DNA of 6,565 bases from the NCBI GenBank assembly GCA_903866355.1, contig CAIPNE010000673.1, positions 1-6,565 on the forward strand. The letters run 5' to 3'. This DNA comes from an uncultured Gammaproteobacteria bacterium. Its GTDB lineage: Bacteria > Pseudomonadota > Gammaproteobacteria > Ga0077536. Positions 5,554-6,565 of the stretch are shown here, in pieces. The notes below the pieces were generated by a model, which was given only the letters and a program-made list of their open reading frames with translations, had not been told where the DNA came from and did no database searches. A program made the position numbers and the translations under genes. Every line of letters starts with the position of its first letter. The first letter of the stretch is position 1.

Positions 5554-5565
5554 GCCATTAAGGGT

Positions 5566-5582
5566 TTGGCACGAGTTTCGCT
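5566..5582 (+). promoter_or_regulatory. Sigma-54 (RpoN) promoter of flgB operon
   Basis: TTGGCACG-AGTT-TCGCT matches TTGGCACR-N4-TTGCW with one mismatch, and GG (5568-5569) and GC (5580-5581) are separated by exactly 10 bases. The start is predicted near 5593, leaving about 26 bases of leader that contain GAAGG (5607-5611) before the flgB ATG. A perfect 10-bp palindrome GCTTTAAAGC (5580-5589) overlaps the -12 element. RpoN transcription of the rod/hook operon is known in Pseudomonas and Vibrio. Confidence 0.8.
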
Positions 5583-5618
5583 TTAAAGCTTGCAACGGCA
5601 AAGAAAGAAGGGGGCTGC

Positions 5619-6020
5619 ATGTTTAATCTCGATACCGCTCTGGGCATTCACCCGCAGGCAGCGCTACTGCGTGCCCAGCGGGCGGAGCTTATCGCCGGCA
5701 ACTTGGCCAATGCAGATACCCCTAACTATCAGGCGCGTGATTTTGATTTCAACGCGGCCCTGGAACAAGCCATCGGCGGCAACGACACCGAACTGCGCAC
5801 CACGGGTACGCAACTGGCTGGCCACGTGTTGGGTGATGCGTCGCTGGATGGTATCGACGTCCAGTATCGGACCCCAACGCAAGCATCGCTGGACCAGAAT
5901 TCAGTGGATGTGCAAGGCGAACGTTCACGCTTTTTGGACAACGCCATGCGCTATCAAGCCAGTGTGCGTTTTATCGAAGGTAGCCTCAGCGGTTTGCTGA
6001 GCGCCATTCGGGGAGAATAA
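5619..6020 (+). CDS. flgB: FlgB flagellar proximal rod protein
   Basis: A 133-residue rod protein. The N-terminal flagellar-rod signature NLANADTPNYQARDFDF (about 28-44) is intact, and the C-terminal helix RFLDNAMRYQASVRFIEGSLSGLLSAI matches FlgB, whose ends form the coiled-coil packing of axial proteins. FlgB is exported by the flagellar type III apparatus without a cleaved signal peptide and forms the proximal rod together with FlgC, FlgF and FliE. The ATG at 5619 is preceded by a purine-rich ribosome site (AAGGGGG, 5609-5614 region) and lies about 26 bases after the predicted sigma-54 start. Its TAA stop is only two bases from flgC, and the flgC ribosome site (GGGAGA) lies inside the end of flgB, so the two are co-translated as the start of a flgBCD operon. 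Confidence 0.94.
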   Translation: MFNLDTALGIHPQAALLRAQRAELIAGNLANADTPNYQARDFDFNAALEQAIGGNDTELRTTGTQLAGHVLGDASLDGIDVQYRTPTQASLDQNSVDVQGERSRFLDNAMRYQASVRFIEGSLSGLLSAIRGE

Positions 6021-6022
6021 AT

Positions 6023-6445
6023 ATGTCACTTTTTAGTGTGATGAATACGGCGAGTACCGCCCTGGCTGCGCAAAGCCTGCGCCTGAACACCACCGCTAGC
6101 AATCTGGCCAACGCCAACACCACGAGCAGCAGTATCAACACCACCTATCGGGCGCGCCAACCGGTGTTTGCACCGCTGTTCGACGAACTTTCTGACAGTG
6201 GCGATGACGCGGCAATCGGCGTTGAGGTACAGGGCATCGTGGAGAGTCAGGCGCCGTTGCGTCGTGAATACCAACCCGGTAGCCCGCTGGCCGACAGCGA
6301 GGGTTATGTGTTTATGTCGAACGTCAACGTGATCGAGGAAATGGCCAATATGATTTCCGCCTCGCGTAGCTATCAAACCAATATCGAAATCATGGATGCG
6401 TCGAAGCAAATGCTGACGCGTACCTTGGCGATCGGCCAGCAGTAA
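6023..6445 (+). CDS. flgC: FlgC flagellar proximal rod protein
   Basis: A 140-residue rod protein starting MSLFSVMNTASTAL and carrying the rod-protein signature NLANANTTSSS (about 28-38) followed by YRARQPVF. The C-terminal region VNVIEEMANMISASRSYQTNIEIMDASKQML is the conserved FlgC/FlgG-type terminal helix that packs into the axial coiled coil. It is exported by the flagellar type III system and polymerises with FlgB in the rod crossing the periplasm. The ATG at 6023 has GGGAGA at 6011-6016 in front. It lies two bases after flgB, and flgD starts 11 bases after its stop, with the flgD ribosome site AAGGA (6444-6448) overlapping the stop. Length is usual for the family and nothing in the frame is unusual. 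Confidence 0.95.
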   Translation: MSLFSVMNTASTALAAQSLRLNTTASNLANANTTSSSINTTYRARQPVFAPLFDELSDSGDDAAIGVEVQGIVESQAPLRREYQPGSPLADSEGYVFMSNVNVIEEMANMISASRSYQTNIEIMDASKQMLTRTLAIGQQ

Positions 6446-6456
6446 GGAACAAGCAA

Positions 6457-6565
6457 ATGGCAGATTCAATCAATGGACTACCGCCCGGCCTCGACGCGCT
6501 CAGCAGCGCGCGTCTGCAGACCGCGGACAAGAAAGCCAAGACCCTAGGCCTAGATGAATTTCTGA
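6457..6565 (+). CDS. flgD: FlgD hook-cap scaffold protein, N-terminal part (cut by window end)
   Basis: An open frame starts at ATG 6457, eight bases after AAGGA (6444-6448), and is open to the window edge, giving 36 residues: MADSINGLPPGLDALSS then a lysine-rich linker and LGLDEFL. The LGxDxFL segment is the start of the conserved FlgD N-terminal region (usually LGxDDFLKLMxxQL). FlgD caps the growing hook and is required for FlgE polymerisation. Position directly after flgB-flgC is the standard order. Because only the first residues are visible, the call relies on this motif and synteny. Confidence 0.85.
   Translation, partial: MADSINGLPPGLDALSSARLQTADKKAKTLGLDEFL

Larger units (their letters stand above)
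5197..5565. other. Intergenic region without a convincing gene, rich in inverted repeats
   Basis: Between the cheV terminators and the flgB promoter no frame on either strand looks like a protein; the longest frames run through the flgB promoter and have low-complexity Arg/Pro/Cys-rich translations. Visible structures are GACC-TTC-GGTC (5236-5246), CTACC-CAA-GGTAG (5281-5293), a nested GCAGC/GCTGC dyad around GCGCG/CGCGC (5298-5326), TGTGCG/CGCACA (5355-5374), a 17-bp dyad (5370-5386), short GCTTGCCGC repeats (5432-5459) and TGCCG/CGGCA (5474-5489). An A8 tract (5522-5529) and AT-rich DNA lead into the promoter. No tRNA or known RNA gene was recognised. It could hold regulatory sites or a small RNA; this is not shown. 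Confidence 0.55.

Noticed and set aside
5281..5601. Minus-strand frame of 106 codons in the cheV-flgB gap
   Set aside because: It runs through the flgB sigma-54 promoter, has no ribosome site, and its translation is Arg/Gln/Pro-rich without recognisable motifs.
5142..5618. CRISPR array, tRNA or known riboswitch in the gap
   Set aside because: No regularly spaced repeats of sufficient length, no cloverleaf with CCA-type end or anticodon arm, and no riboswitch motif was recognised.
5354..5626. Plus-strand frame of 90 codons before flgB
   Set aside because: GTG start without ribosome site, covers the flgB promoter and overlaps the flgB start; Arg/Cys-rich translation with no family resemblance.
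6026..6469. Minus-strand frame of 147 codons opposite flgC
   Set aside because: Complementary shadow of flgC, which has clear rod-protein motifs; no ribosome site or family resemblance on the minus strand.

Overview
The window reads as chromosomal DNA of a GC-rich, polar-flagellate type gammaproteobacterium. This rests on three things: the minus-strand order flgA-flgM-flgN-flgZ beside a divergent cheV, the recognisable sigma-54 promoters for early flagellar genes, and the sigma-28 (FliA) promoters for late ones. Genus cannot be fixed from the sequence alone.

Left end (1-1679, plus strand): the 3' end of an ArsS-like radical SAM/Cys-rich gene is followed by two tightly packed glycosyltransferase-like genes, the 'rSAM/selenodomain-associated transferase 2' (GT2 type) and 'transferase 1' (DUF2064 type). 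The last two overlap by ATGA. They form the end of an operon likely linked to arsenosugar-type or related secondary metabolism, and have no visible functional link to flagella. This operon converges on the flagellar cluster at about 1680, where a 20-bp inverted repeat spans the transferase stop codon.

Centre (1692-4074, minus strand): flgA, flgM, flgN and flgZ/ycgR run leftwards as one operon. FlgA is the periplasmic P-ring chaperone, FlgM the anti-sigma-28 factor, FlgN the chaperone for hook-associated proteins, and FlgZ a PilZ-domain c-di-GMP-responsive brake. A near-consensus sigma-54 promoter lies in front of flgA. A sigma-28-like promoter lies just in front of flgM, giving the familiar arrangement where FlgM is made from an early transcript and again under FliA.

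Right half (4194-6565, plus strand): cheV (CheW-receiver hybrid coupling protein) has its own sigma-28-like promoter and an intrinsic terminator overlapping its stop codon. About 420 bases without a convincing gene follow, full of inverted repeats, in the place where many relatives carry cheR. A sigma-54 promoter at 5566-5582 then starts the rod/hook operon flgB-flgC-flgD, with flgD cut by the window end.

Together the flagellar genes cover rod assembly, P-ring assembly, the secretion-coupled FlgM/FliA checkpoint, chaperoning of filament-junction proteins, c-di-GMP braking and chemotaxis coupling. No previously undescribed system is evident. The most notable items are the three well-spaced alternative-sigma promoter elements around flgA, cheV and flgB (with a fourth at flgM), the dyad-rich gap lacking cheR, and an unusual motif in transferase 1.
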